Part shown: positions 8,606-16,616 of the stretch, one piece after another | How the letters are laid out: every line of letters starts with the position of its first letter | Position numbering within the stretch: position 1 is the first letter of the stretch | Assembly: GCF_024168485.1 (NCBI RefSeq) | Contig: NZ_JALJVY010000004.1 | Location: forward strand, 62,001-126,000 | DNA length: 64,000 bases | Direction of reading: 5' to 3' | Origin: Sphingobium sp. OAS761 | GTDB taxonomy: Bacteria > Pseudomonadota > Alphaproteobacteria > Sphingomonadales > Sphingomonadaceae | Position numbers and translations under genes: made by a program | Notes under the pieces: model-generated | Told to the model about the DNA's origin: nothing | What the model saw: the letters and a program-made list of their open reading frames with translations, nothing else | Databases searched by the model: none

Positions 8606-9868
8606 TCAGCTGGTTTGCGCCCCGCTCCTTTCCAATCTATCGAGCTGTTTGCGGATATGTGTTGCATCGGCGGCGGTGCTGGCGAGCCCAATGGCAGCAC
8701 CGAAAGCATCACGCGCTTCATCGTTGCGCCCCAACTCGCGCAAAAGCGCCCCGCGCACCCCGTGAAAATAGAAATATCCGCCGAGCGCGTTGTCCAGAGG
8801 TGCGATCATGTCCAGCGCGGATTGCGCCCCTTCAAGCTTCCAGACGGCAACTGCCCGATTCAGCGTGACGACCGGCGACGGGGCGCGCCGTTCAAGCGCT
8901 TGGTAGAGCTGATCGATACCCGCCCAGTCGGTATCTTCAGGCTTGCCTGCACGGGCATGCAGCGCCGCGATCGCCGCCTGGATCTGATAGGGGCCGGGCT
9001 GGTGGTGCAACATGGCCTTGTCGATTATCGCCAAGGCTTCTGCGATCATGGAGCGGTTCCAGAGTGAACGGTCCTGATCCTCGAGCAGGATCGGCGCGCC
9101 GGTTTCATCGAAACGGGCGCCCTGACGCGAATGCTGAAGGAGCATCAGCGCCAGAAGCCCCATCATTTCAGGCTCGGCGGGGAACATGCGCAGCATCAGC
9201 CGCGCCAGCCGGATCGCTTCGCCGCACAGGTTCGCGCGTTCGCTTGCCGGATTGGCATCCGTATAGCCTTCGTTGAAGACGAGGTAGATCATTGCCGAAA
9301 CCGCCGCGAAACGCTCCGAGCGCTCCACCGGTCCCGGCGTTTCGAACGGAACGCCGGCCTTGGCGATGCGTGCTTTTGCCCGCGTGATGCGTTGTTCCAT
9401 CGCGCGTTCATGGACGAGGAATGCACGGGCAATGTCGCGCACGGAAATTCCGGAGACGATACGTAGCGCCAGCGCGATTTGCTGGGTGGCGGGTAGGTCC
9501 GGATGGCAGCAAACGAAGAGAAGGCGCAGGATATCGTCCCGGTAGTCGGCAGAATCGAGCCGCTCGGCAAGAACCGGCTCGACATCCTCTCTGTCCGACA
9601 TGGCATCTTCCGGCGGTAGCTCTGTTAGCTTCGACTGCCGCCGCACATGATCGAGCGCCGTGTTGCGCCCCACCATGATCAGCCAGCCTTCCGCATCGCG
9701 CGGCGGGCCGTTTTCCGGCCAGGACTTCAGTGCGCGCAGGCAGGCTTCCTGGAAGGCTTCCTCCGCCAGGTCCAGGTCGCGGAAATAGCGCAGCAAAGCG
9801 GCGATCGCGCGCGGGCGGGCGCCGATAAGCCGGGATTCAATCCAGTCGGGATCAGGCGGCTGGGGCAT
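8606..9868 (-). CDS. ECF42-type RNA polymerase sigma factor with C-terminal TPR-like extension (DUF6596)
   Basis: Protein of 420 residues, much longer than a usual ECF sigma. Region 2 (YFRDLDLAEEAFQEACLRAL; EGWLIMVGRNTALDHVRR) and region 4 (LPATQQIALALRIVSGISVR) occupy the first about 180 residues; the rest is a helical extension with YLVFNEGYTDA and TLNRAVAVWK, typical of the SigJ/ECF42 group. No anti-sigma gene is adjacent; instead a DGPF/YCII protein gene overlaps its start by 17 bases, as is usual for this group. A promoter of the form TGTCGG-N17-CGTC precedes that partner and recurs ahead of nearby genes, suggesting autoregulation. Confidence 0.9.
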   Translation of the reverse strand: MPQPPDPDWIESRLIGARPRAIAALLRYFRDLDLAEEAFQEACLRALKSWPENGPPRDAEGWLIMVGRNTALDHVRRQSKLTELPPEDAMSDREDVEPVLAERLDSADYRDDILRLLFVCCHPDLPATQQIALALRIVSGISVRDIARAFLVHERAMEQRITRAKARIAKAGVPFETPGPVERSERFAAVSAMIYLVFNEGYTDANPASERANLCGEAIRLARLMLRMFPAEPEMMGLLALMLLQHSRQGARFDETGAPILLEDQDRSLWNRSMIAEALAIIDKAMLHHQPGPYQIQAAIAALHARAGKPEDTDWAGIDQLYQALERRAPSPVVTLNRAVAVWKLEGAQSALDMIAPLDNALGGYFYFHGVRGALLRELGRNDEARDAFGAAIGLASTAADATHIRKQLDRLERSGAQTS

Positions 9869-10229
9869 CGTCGATTGCCGATCCGTCAGGATAGTAGAGC
9901 ATCACCGGCCGGATCTCGTAGGCGCCGCCGGGATTGGCCACCGCGAGTTCCCGGGCGATGGCGAGCGCCTGGTCGAGATTGTCGACATCGACCACATAAA
10001 ACCCGAGCAGCTGCTCCTTGGTTTCCGCATAAGGCCCGTCAACAACAAGATTTTCCGACTTGCGCAGCGTCGTCGCGGCACTCGTCGGCATAAGCCGCAG
10101 CATGGGTCTGAAGTTGTCGGCCCATTTGCGATGGACCTCATCAAGGCGCGCCATGACAGCGGCGTCCTCTTCCTTCGTCCAGGCGGACGTTACCATCTCG
10201 TCATTATAGCACAGCAATGTGTACAGCAT
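9852..10229 (-). CDS. YCII/DGPF-domain protein, partner of the ECF42 sigma factor
   Basis: Protein of 125 residues with MLYTLLCYNDE at the start and VVDGPYAETKEQLLGFYVVD in the middle, the DGPF signature of YCII-related proteins. The start at 10229 has GGAG close upstream and removes a spurious extension. It overlaps the sigma gene by 17 bases and is first in the operon. Family members next to ECF42 factors are thought to influence sigma activity, but the mechanism is not established. Confidence 0.87.
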   Translation of the reverse strand: MLYTLLCYNDEMVTSAWTKEEDAAVMARLDEVHRKWADNFRPMLRLMPTSAATTLRKSENLVVDGPYAETKEQLLGFYVVDVDNLDQALAIARELAVANPGGAYEIRPVMLYYPDGSAIDDAPAA

Positions 10230-10251
10230 TTTTGAGTCTCCGTTCTCCAAG

Positions 10252-10278
10252 GACGCTGCCGCCGGCCGCGATCCGACA
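10252..10278 (-). promoter_or_regulatory. putative ECF42 promoter of the YCII-sigma operon
   Basis: On the minus strand TGTCGG (10278-10273), 17 bases, then CGTC (10255-10252), with the YCII start codon at 10229. The same two boxes at the same spacing occur at 10459 and 10933, so autoregulation by the encoded sigma factor is likely. Confidence 0.65.
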
Positions 10279-10458
10279 TCCGATCCAAATAAATTGCCGC
10301 CGGGATTTCGTCGGTTCCGGAGGGTCGGCACAATCGAAGAGAGCATAGCTCCCCGCATGGTGGCGTCGAGGGGTGTTTCCCATGTCGGGAAGTAGGCCGC
10401 GGTCCTTCCATGGGCTCACTTGCCCTTCGGAAAGAGGCGTCAAAAAAGTTGTGGTGCA

Positions 10459-10485
10459 TGTCGGAATGACGCGCAGGCATTCGTC
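10459..10485 (+). promoter_or_regulatory. putative ECF42 promoter of the DoxX-like gene
   Basis: TGTCGG at 10459-10464, 17 bases, CGTC at 10482-10485, 36 bp before the start codon. The bases around the -10 box (CATTCGTCCTCGGG) are also repeated at the next promoter. Confidence 0.65.
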
Positions 10486-10521
10486 CTCGGGCTGACTTCA
10501 ATGTCCAAGAGGAAGAAACAC

Positions 10522-10926
10522 ATGAACCCCAAATCCATGACGTGGACGGGCCGCGTGCTGACAGGAGTATTCACGCTTTTCATGCTCAGCGCTTCAATTC
10601 CGCCGAAGCTGCTCGGGATGCCGATTGCAGGGGAAACCCTGGCGCAGCTCGGCTGGCCGCCGGGCTATGCGCTACCAATTGGTATCCTCGAACTCATCTG
10701 CCTGGCGCTATACCTGATCCCACGCACCAGTCTCCTTGGCGCTGTGCTGATGACCGGATTGCTTGGCGGTGCCATGGCAACACAGATACGCGCGGAGAGT
10801 CCGCTCTTCAGCCACATCCTGTTCGGTCTGTATCTCGGGCTCTTCATGTGGGGCGGACTGTGGCTGCGCAGCCCACAGCTCAGGGCCTTGTTTCCCTTTG
10901 CACGCGTGGCGGCGGAAAAAAGTTAG
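10522..10926 (+). CDS. DoxX-like membrane protein
   Basis: Protein of 134 residues with four predicted membrane helices (VLTGVFTLFMLSAS; ALPIGILELICLALYLIP; GAVLMTGLLGGAMAT; ILFGLYLGLFMWGGLWL). The pattern, with PKLLGMP after helix 1, fits the DoxX-like family. ATG 10522 has AGGAAG 7 bases upstream. It lies behind an ECF42-type promoter and ahead of SRPBCC genes. Role unknown; relatives are linked to redox or thiol stress. Confidence 0.72.
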   Translation: MNPKSMTWTGRVLTGVFTLFMLSASIPPKLLGMPIAGETLAQLGWPPGYALPIGILELICLALYLIPRTSLLGAVLMTGLLGGAMATQIRAESPLFSHILFGLYLGLFMWGGLWLRSPQLRALFPFARVAAEKS

Positions 10927-10932
10927 ACCCGA

Positions 10933-10959
10933 TGTCGGGACGCCGGGGATCCATTCGTC
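10933..10959 (+). promoter_or_regulatory. putative ECF42 promoter of the AHSA1-DUF899-GST genes
   Basis: TGTCGG at 10933-10938, 17 bases, CGTC at 10956-10959, 33 bp before the start codon at 10992. It duplicates the boxes and spacing of the promoters at 10252 and 10459. Confidence 0.65.
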
Positions 10960-10991
10960 CTCGGGACACCAGTATTCAAGAGGAGAGCAAA

Positions 10992-11435
10992 ATGCCGAAT
11001 ACAATTCGCCTGCACCGCGTCATCGCGGCCAAGCCGGAAAAGGTCTTCCGGGCTTTCATCGAACCGGACGCAGTCGCCAGCTGGCTTCCGCCCTACGGCT
11101 TCATCTGCACGGTCCACGAGTTGGAGGCCAAGGTCGGCGGAACGTACAAAATGTCCTTTCGCAACTTTACCACCGGCCACAGCCACAGCTTTGGCGGCGA
11201 ATATATCGAATTCCTCCCCGGCGAACGCCTGGTCTATACCGACAGCTTCGACGATCCGAATATGCCTGGTGAAATGCGCACGACCGTCACCTTCAGGGCT
11301 GTTTCGATGGGCACGGAAATGACTGTCGAACAGGAAGGCGTGCCAGACATGATCCCGCCCGAGGCCTGCTATCTCGGTTGGCAGGAATGCCTCGACAAAC
11401 TGATCCGGCTCGTAACGCCCGAAATCGAGCAATAG
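10992..11435 (+). CDS. SRPBCC (AHSA1) domain protein
   Basis: Protein of 147 residues. RLHRVIAAKPEKVFRAFIEP and ASWLPPYGF at the N-terminus and a C-terminal helix (GWQECLDKLIRLV) define the START/Bet v1-like SRPBCC fold of the AHSA1 family. These form a hydrophobic pocket; ligands of the bacterial stand-alone members are mostly unknown. It is the first gene after an ECF42-type promoter, with AGGAGAG before the start. A second AHSA1 protein follows at 11481. Confidence 0.85.
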   Translation: MPNTIRLHRVIAAKPEKVFRAFIEPDAVASWLPPYGFICTVHELEAKVGGTYKMSFRNFTTGHSHSFGGEYIEFLPGERLVYTDSFDDPNMPGEMRTTVTFRAVSMGTEMTVEQEGVPDMIPPEACYLGWQECLDKLIRLVTPEIEQ

Positions 11436-11480
11436 CGCCGAACTGCATCTTTCATCCTCATTTCCGAAGGAGCCAATCAT

Positions 11481-11912
11481 ATGACCAGCCAAAAGATCAC
11501 GGTAGAAACGACCGTAAACGCACCGGTCGAACGGGTATGGCAGGCCTATACCAGTCCCGAGGACATCAAGCAGTGGAACGCGGCGTCCGACGACTGGCAC
11601 ACACCGACTGCAACAGTCGATCTGCGCGAAGGCGGGATCTTTTCCTCCCGCATGAAGGCCAAGGACGGCAGCATGGGTTTCGACTTTGCCGGAACCTACA
11701 CGAAGATCGAGACGCACAAGCTGATCGAATATGAATTCGGCGGTCGCCACGCCAAGGTCGAATTTACGCCCGGTTCCGAGGGTGCGCGCGTTAGTGTGAC
11801 GTTCGAAGCGGAAGGAGAAAATTCGATCGAGATGCAGCGCGATGGATGGCAGTCGATCCTCGACAACTTCAAGCGCCATGTCGAGGCGCGGCAAAGGGAG
11901 ACCATCGAATGA
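11481..11912 (+). CDS. SRPBCC (AHSA1) domain protein
   Basis: Protein of 143 residues, KITVETTVNAPVERVWQAYT at the start, then EDIKQWN and the closing helix GWQSILDNFKRHVEAR. It is paralogous in fold to the preceding gene but clearly diverged in sequence. Its end overlaps the next reading frame by 4 bases (ATGA at 11909), so it is in the same operon as the DUF899 gene. Ligand unknown. Confidence 0.85.
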   Translation: MTSQKITVETTVNAPVERVWQAYTSPEDIKQWNAASDDWHTPTATVDLREGGIFSSRMKAKDGSMGFDFAGTYTKIETHKLIEYEFGGRHAKVEFTPGSEGARVSVTFEAEGENSIEMQRDGWQSILDNFKRHVEARQRETIE

Positions 11913-12642
11913 CCGACGAATTCCCCCACATGTCCTTCCCAAACGAGAGTCAGGAATATCGCGAGGCACGCAACGCGCTGCTCGATGCGGAGATCGCGCT
12001 GCGACGGCAGGCTGAATCCGTTGCAAGAATCCGTCGTGACTGCCACCCGGTGGAACGATCCCGGAGGATTTTGTCTTCGAACGGATCGGCGCCCATCAAC
12101 GGCCGGAACAAGTGCATTTGTCGGAATTGTTTGACGATTTCCCGACCCTGCTGATCTACAGCTACATGTTCGGGCCTGAACGTGACGTTCCCTGTTCTGG
12201 CTGCACGCACCTGCTCGACTGTATCGAGGGCGCGGCGCGCCATGTGCCACAGCGCGCGCCGTTCTATGTGGTGGCCGCCTCCCCGATCGCCCGGCTTGCC
12301 GCCTGGGCGCATGAGAGGGGATGGACGCATCTTCAGCTGCTCTCCACGGCTGGCAATGACTATAACGCGCATTACTATGGCAACACCGCTGCGCTGACAC
12401 AGGACATGCGCGCCGCGCGCGGTTACAAGCCCGACGAGAACTGGGACGAGCCGATGCTCAATGTCTTCCGGAAGGAAGGCGATACGATCCGGCACTTCTG
12501 GGGCAGCGAACTGGTGTTCGCGCCCGACGATCCGGGGCAGGATCATCGCGGCCTCGATTGTGCTGATCCGGTCTGGGGCCTGCTCGATACGACGCCGGAA
12601 GGGCGAGGAGACTGGTTCCCGAGTGTCGACTACGGAAAATGA
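11909..12642 (+). pseudogene. DUF899 family protein (thioredoxin-like), disrupted by a one-base frameshift
   Basis: The first about 43 residues (MSFPNESQEYREARNALLDA to SVARIRR) read in one frame; the rest (LPPGGTIPEDFVFERIG, SYMFGPERDVPCSGCTHLLD, WDEPMLNVFRKEGDTIRHFW, DPVWGLLD) reads in another. The switch falls at about 12036-12040, where one base is missing relative to the expected RR-x-LPPGG join. The CxxC motif is intact. Total length fits the family (about 240 residues). Either a true recent inactivation or a sequence error; expression as two pieces is unlikely to be functional. Confidence 0.8.
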
Positions 12643-12650
12643 GGCGTCCC

Positions 12651-13304
12651 ATGACACCCACCATAACCGCCTTTGCCAACTCCCCCGATCGCGGGCAGGG
12701 TCTCGCACGTGACATGCGGATCCGCTGGGCGCTTGAAGAGGTCGGCCAGGCTTATGAAGTTCGCCTGCTCTCGTTCGCCGAGATGAAAGAACCCGCGCAT
12801 TTGACGCTGCATCCGTTCGGACAGATTCCGACCTATGAGGAAGGCGATCTCGCGCTGTTCGAGACGGGGGCGATCACCTTTCATATCGCGGAGCGCCATG
12901 CTGGTCTGCTGCCGCGCGATGCTGAGGGGCGGGCACGCGCGATCGCCTGGATGTTCGCCGCGCTCAACACGGTGGAGCCGCTGATTGTCGAACGCGAAGC
13001 CGCCTCGTACATGGAGCGCGACAAGCCGTGGCACGAGCATCGGCTGCCGATGATGGAAGATCGCATCCGCACGCGGCTCGACCAACTTTCCGCGCGGCTC
13101 GGTGAAGCGAAATGGCTCAATGGGGCATTCAGCACCGGCGATCTGATGATGGTATCGGTGTTGCTCCGGCTGAAGGCATCGTCGGATATGTTGGCCGAAT
13201 TTCCGAACCTGTCGGCCTATGTTGCTCGCGGAGAAGCGCGGCCGGCATACAAGCGCGCGTTCGCGGCGCAGCTGGAAGTGTTCGAGGCTTCGTCGGAAGG
13301 CTGA
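12651..13304 (+). CDS. glutathione S-transferase family protein
   Basis: Protein of 217 residues with the thioredoxin fold (ARDMRIRWALEEVGQAYEVR; TLHPFGQIPTYEEGD; LFETGAITFHIAER) and helical domain (GAFSTGDLMMVSVLLRL). ATG 12651 follows GAGG at 6 bases; ATG 12639 overlapping the DUF899 stop is an alternative. It is likely the fourth gene of the SRPBCC operon under an ECF42-type promoter. Related in architecture to the enzyme at 6782. Confidence 0.85.
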   Translation: MTPTITAFANSPDRGQGLARDMRIRWALEEVGQAYEVRLLSFAEMKEPAHLTLHPFGQIPTYEEGDLALFETGAITFHIAERHAGLLPRDAEGRARAIAWMFAALNTVEPLIVEREAASYMERDKPWHEHRLPMMEDRIRTRLDQLSARLGEAKWLNGAFSTGDLMMVSVLLRLKASSDMLAEFPNLSAYVARGEARPAYKRAFAAQLEVFEASSEG

Positions 13305-13328
13305 CGGAAACCCTTTGGGAGACGCGCT

Positions 13329-13718
13329 ATGCTCAGGACCACGCTTGCACTGTCCGCATTCTATCTCGCTGCTGTTGGGATCGGACTGACATTCTTCCCG
13401 CTGGCTTTCGGGGTCGGTGCTGTTCCGCCAGATGCTTCGCTGGAACTCATTTCACTGCTCCGTCTGCTAGGCGGGCCGTTTTTCGGCATCGCGGCGCTCA
13501 ACTGGCTGTCGCGCGGGCAGGAGCCTTCCGCGCTGAGCAACGTCCTGATTGCCAATCTGATCGGATTCGGGGCGGTGGCCGTCAACGATATGTGGGGTGT
13601 GGCAACCGGAGAAGCGCGGGAAATCGCGAAAATCTTTCTGATCATCCATCTCCTGTTCACGATGGCGTTTAGCCTGCTTATCCGAAAAGCCCGTCGAGCG
13701 CCGAGTGCCGCACAGTAA
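13329..13718 (+). CDS. small integral membrane protein of unknown function
   Basis: Protein of 129 residues with four hydrophobic stretches ([70 protein letters not shown]). GGGAGA precedes the ATG. It follows the glutathione transferase by 24 bases and is probably the last gene of that operon. No family recognised with confidence. Confidence 0.6.
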   Translation: MLRTTLALSAFYLAAVGIGLTFFPLAFGVGAVPPDASLELISLLRLLGGPFFGIAALNWLSRGQEPSALSNVLIANLIGFGAVAVNDMWGVATGEAREIAKIFLIIHLLFTMAFSLLIRKARRAPSAAQ

Positions 13719-13730
13719 GGGATGATCCAT

Positions 13731-13997
13731 GACGAGCTGCGAAGTCCGATCCGCCTGCGGTTTCAGCAGCACAGGGTTCATGTCGGTATGCAACTCGACG
13801 CGGGCGGCCACTACCTGGAGAGCCAGCGCGCGACCGATCTCCCCACCATCGACCGTGACGGCAGTGTTGTTCGACATGTTCTGCGGCTTGAACGGCAGGA
13901 CATTAAGCCCGCGATTGACGGGCGCGCGGCATGGTCCGGCGACAAGCACCGACTTGCCGACATCCGATCCGGTTCCCTGCAGCATTACAGCACCCAT
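13731..13997 (-). pseudogene. cobQ: cobyric acid synthase (cobQ) N-terminal fragment
   Basis: About 89 residues match the start of cobyric acid synthase: [17 protein letters not shown] (P-loop), [34 protein letters not shown]. After that the similarity ends and the frame continues into sequence antisense to the gene at 13329. A full CobQ is about 480 residues, so the amidotransferase half and most of the synthetase are gone. Several conserved positions are already altered (for example [10 protein letters not shown]). It is the remnant left by a deletion or insertion at about 13730. Confidence 0.85.
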
Positions 13998-14118
13998 GCC
14001 ATCGCTCCCGCAATCATCCATAGAAACACCCACGCACGCATAAGCATCGTGTGCCTCTCACGGCTGCCTCCGACCATCAGAGAAGGAGCAGATTTTCTTG
14101 ACCGGCTTCGCCTGGCCC

Positions 14119-14571
14119 TCAGTTTGCAGGGCCAGCCATCCGTGGATGGTCGGTCGTGGAATTGAGCAGATGCCCAAAATCTCCGCGCCTTGCCAGCACA
14201 TCGGCGAGCGAATAGCCGTCGAGGATGGTGAGGAAGCCCCGCAGCGCCTCGTCCAGCACGCTGGTCAGGCCGCAGGCGGGCGCGATCAGGCATGAGCCAC
14301 ATTCGACGAGATCGAAATCGTCCTCGGTGTGGCGGATCAGTGCGCCGACATTGATTTCTTCTGCGGAACGCGCAAGCCGGATACCACCTTTGCGCCCGCG
14401 CACGCTTTCCAGATAGCCGGCGTTTACCAGGTCGTTGACGATCTTCATCAGATGGTTTTGCGAGATGGCATAGGCTTGTGCGATCTCGGCGATCGAGCAT
14501 AGCCGATCGGGTTGCCGACCCAGATAGAGCAGCACACGCATCGCATAATCGGTGTAGCGCGTGAGGCGCAT
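14119..14571 (-). CDS. nsrR: Rrf2-family repressor, NsrR-like nitric oxide sensor
   Basis: Protein of 150 residues: winged helix (MRLTRYTDYAMRVLLYLGRQ; YAISQNHLMKIVNDLVNAGY; RGRKGGIRLAR) then ECGSCLIAPACGL with three cysteines in the range used by NsrR/IscR to hold an iron-sulfur cluster. It is divergent from truncated haemoglobin and flavohaemoglobin genes, the classic NsrR targets, across an intergenic region with several inverted repeats. IscR is less likely because no isc/suf genes are near. Confidence 0.82.
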   Translation of the reverse strand: MRLTRYTDYAMRVLLYLGRQPDRLCSIAEIAQAYAISQNHLMKIVNDLVNAGYLESVRGRKGGIRLARSAEEINVGALIRHTEDDFDLVECGSCLIAPACGLTSVLDEALRGFLTILDGYSLADVLARRGDFGHLLNSTTDHPRMAGPAN

Positions 14572-14588
14572 CGTCTGATCTCCAAAAA

Positions 14589-14642
14589 ATGTATAATTGT
14601 TGCATGTTTTATTGCATCAGTATAGATGCATTGTTGATACAT
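14589..14642. promoter_or_regulatory. inverted-repeat cluster, likely NsrR operators
   Basis: The divergent spacer has ATGTAT (14589-14594) and ATACAT (14637-14642) as outer arms, and TGCATC (14613-14618) with GATGCA (14625-14630) as inner arms. AT-rich repeats built from ATG(T/C)AT resemble NsrR half-sites. The position suits control of both nsrR and the haemoglobin operon. Confidence 0.6.
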
Positions 14643-14659
14643 GATTTGGAGTCGTGGCA

Positions 14660-15067
14660 ATGGCCGGATTGAAACTGGACGATGCGGGATTGGAAGCGTT
14701 GGTGCAGGCCTTCTATGCCCGGGTACGGGCGGATGCCGAACTCGGCCCCATCTTCAATGATGCGATCGATGACTGGCCGTATCATCTGGAAAAGCTAACC
14801 GCCTTCTGGTCCTCGGTCATGCTCACCAGCGGGCGCTACAAGGGGCAGCCTGTTCCCGCGCATGTGAAGCACAAGGGCAGGATCACGCTCGAGCTGTTCG
14901 ACCGCTGGCTCGGCCTGTGGGAGCAGACCACCGGTGAGCTGATGGAACCCAACGCGGCCGCCGCCCTTCAAGCCAAGGCCGCGCGCATCGCCGAAAGCCT
15001 TCAACTCGCCATGTTCTTCCGACTGGATCGCCGGACCGTCGCTGGCGATACCCGCAAGGTCGCATGA
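14660..15067 (+). CDS. group III truncated haemoglobin-like protein
   Basis: Protein of 135 residues: LEALVQAFYARVRADAELGP, then DDWPYHLEKLTAFWSSVMLT and VPAHVKHKGRI with the likely proximal-side histidine, then LFDRWLGLW. This is the pattern of group III truncated globins, which bind oxygen or NO. GGAG lies 9 bases before ATG 14660; a GTG at 14654 is less well spaced. The end overlaps the DUF1971 gene by ATGA. First gene of the NO-response operon. Confidence 0.85.
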   Translation: MAGLKLDDAGLEALVQAFYARVRADAELGPIFNDAIDDWPYHLEKLTAFWSSVMLTSGRYKGQPVPAHVKHKGRITLELFDRWLGLWEQTTGELMEPNAAAALQAKAARIAESLQLAMFFRLDRRTVAGDTRKVA

Positions 15068-15348
15068 CGATGGACGACATTCGCCCTTATCGGTCCACGC
15101 CGGTATTCGACCAGGACACGCTTCCAGCCGCCCTGCGCGCCCGCCACGATACTAAAGCAGGAGTGTGGGGCCTGGTCCGTGTCATCGAAGGTGAACTCAG
15201 GCTCACCTATCTGGATCCGCCTTCGGAAGTCGTACTGACGCCCGGCACCCCCGGCCTGATCCTTCCGCAACAGCCGCATTTCGTGACGCCGCTCGGCCCA
15301 ATGAAAATGCAGGTCGATTTCTACGATCAGCCGCCGCCTGACGGCTGA
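15064..15348 (+). CDS. DUF1971 (YeaR/TehB-like) cupin-fold protein
   Basis: Protein of 94 residues: RSTPVFDQDTLPAALRARHD, TKAGVWGLVRVIEGELRLTY and PGLILPQQPHFVTPLGPMKM. This is the small beta-barrel family that includes E. coli YeaR, an NsrR-regulated protein. It overlaps the truncated globin stop by ATGA; ATG 15070 is another possible start. Function unknown, but context supports nitrosative stress. Confidence 0.82.
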   Translation: MTMDDIRPYRSTPVFDQDTLPAALRARHDTKAGVWGLVRVIEGELRLTYLDPPSEVVLTPGTPGLILPQQPHFVTPLGPMKMQVDFYDQPPPDG

Positions 15349-15393
15349 TCCGCGCATTTTCTTTCCACTTCCCATTCATCACAGGAGATTTCG

Positions 15394-16605
15394 ATGTCGC
15401 AACCTCTTAGCGATCAGACCATTGGGCTCGTCAAGGCCACCGTTCCGGCCCTCGAGGCCCACGGCCTCGACATTGTACGCGAGATGTATTCGCGCATGTT
15501 TCAGAACCCGGAAATCCGCGACCTGTTCAACCAGTCGCATCATGGCGATGCCGGTTCGCAGCCGCGCGCACTGACGGGTGCGATCCTGGCCTATGCCAGC
15601 AATATCGACAATCTCGGCGCGCTGGCGCCTGCCGTTGAGCGGATCGCGCAGAAGCATGTCGGCCTGCAGATCCTGCCCGAACATTATCCCTATGTTGGCG
15701 AAGCGCTGCTCGGTGCGATCAAGGCGGTGCTGGGCGACGCAGCGACGGAGGAAATTCTCGAAGCCTGGGGCGAAGCCTATTGGTTCCTCGCCAATATTCT
15801 GATCGCGCGTGAAGACCGCATCTACACCGAGCAGAAGGAAACGGCCGGTGGCTGGAACGGCTGGCGCGACTTTCGCGTGGATGAGGTCATCCGCGAAAGC
15901 AGCGTGATCAGTTCCTTCATCCTGCGCCCAGCCGATGGCGGGCCGGTGATGGACCACAAACCGGGACAGTATCTGACCTTCTGGTTGGAGATTCCGGGGC
16001 ATCCTCCGGTCAAGCGCAACTATTCAATATCCTCTGCGCCGAATGGTGAGAGTTATCGCATCTCGGTCAAGCGCGAGCCACGGGGTCTGGCCTCGGGATG
16101 GCTGCATGACGGGGCGAAGCCCGGAACCATCCTGAAAGTCGCGGCGCCAGCCGGCGAATTCTTCCTCGCTGAACATGCCGAGAGGCCAGTGGTGCTGCTG
16201 TCGGGTGGCGTCGGCCTGACGCCGCTGGTGGCGATGCTGGAAGCCCTGGTCAAAGCCGATGCTGATGTTCCCGTGCAGTACATTCACGGGACGCACGATC
16301 GGGAAACGCACGCCATGCGCGGGCACATTCGCGCTCTAGCGGAACGCAGCAAGGTGGTGAAGGTTGTCGACTTCCACCAGACGCCGCTGGCCGATGAGGT
16401 CAAGGACCTGGACTATGATGAAGCCGGGATCATCACCGACGAATGGCTTGTCGCCAACACGCCTGTTGCCGAGGCCGACTATTACATTTGCGGACCGCGT
16501 CCGTTCCTGCGCCATGCGGTCTCAACTCTGTCGCTGGCGGGCGTCCCGTCCGATCGCATCCACTATGAGTTCTTCGGTCCCGCCGACGAGCTGCTGGCCG
16601 CCTGA
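15394..16605 (+). CDS. hmp: flavohaemoprotein (nitric oxide dioxygenase)
   Basis: Protein of 403 residues, the normal length for Hmp. Globin domain with proximal His88 (RIAQKHVGLQI) and PEHYPYVGEALLGAI; FAD domain with RNYSISS; NAD domain with LLSGGVGLTPLVAML and YYICGPRPFL; C-terminal IHYEFFGP. It oxidises NO to nitrate with NADH. AGGAGA precedes the ATG. The preceding truncated globin and the divergent NsrR-like gene indicate an NO-induced operon. Confidence 0.95.
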   Translation: MSQPLSDQTIGLVKATVPALEAHGLDIVREMYSRMFQNPEIRDLFNQSHHGDAGSQPRALTGAILAYASNIDNLGALAPAVERIAQKHVGLQILPEHYPYVGEALLGAIKAVLGDAATEEILEAWGEAYWFLANILIAREDRIYTEQKETAGGWNGWRDFRVDEVIRESSVISSFILRPADGGPVMDHKPGQYLTFWLEIPGHPPVKRNYSISSAPNGESYRISVKREPRGLASGWLHDGAKPGTILKVAAPAGEFFLAEHAERPVVLLSGGVGLTPLVAMLEALVKADADVPVQYIHGTHDRETHAMRGHIRALAERSKVVKVVDFHQTPLADEVKDLDYDEAGIITDEWLVANTPVAEADYYICGPRPFLRHAVSTLSLAGVPSDRIHYEFFGPADELLAA

Positions 16606-16616
16606 CGGAGAGACCT

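Noticed and set aside
13985-14051. Short minus-strand frame of about 20 codons ([20 protein letters not shown]) just upstream of the cobQ remnant
   Set aside because: It is hydrophobic and ends at the cobQ start, but is too short and lies in decayed DNA; not enough support to call.
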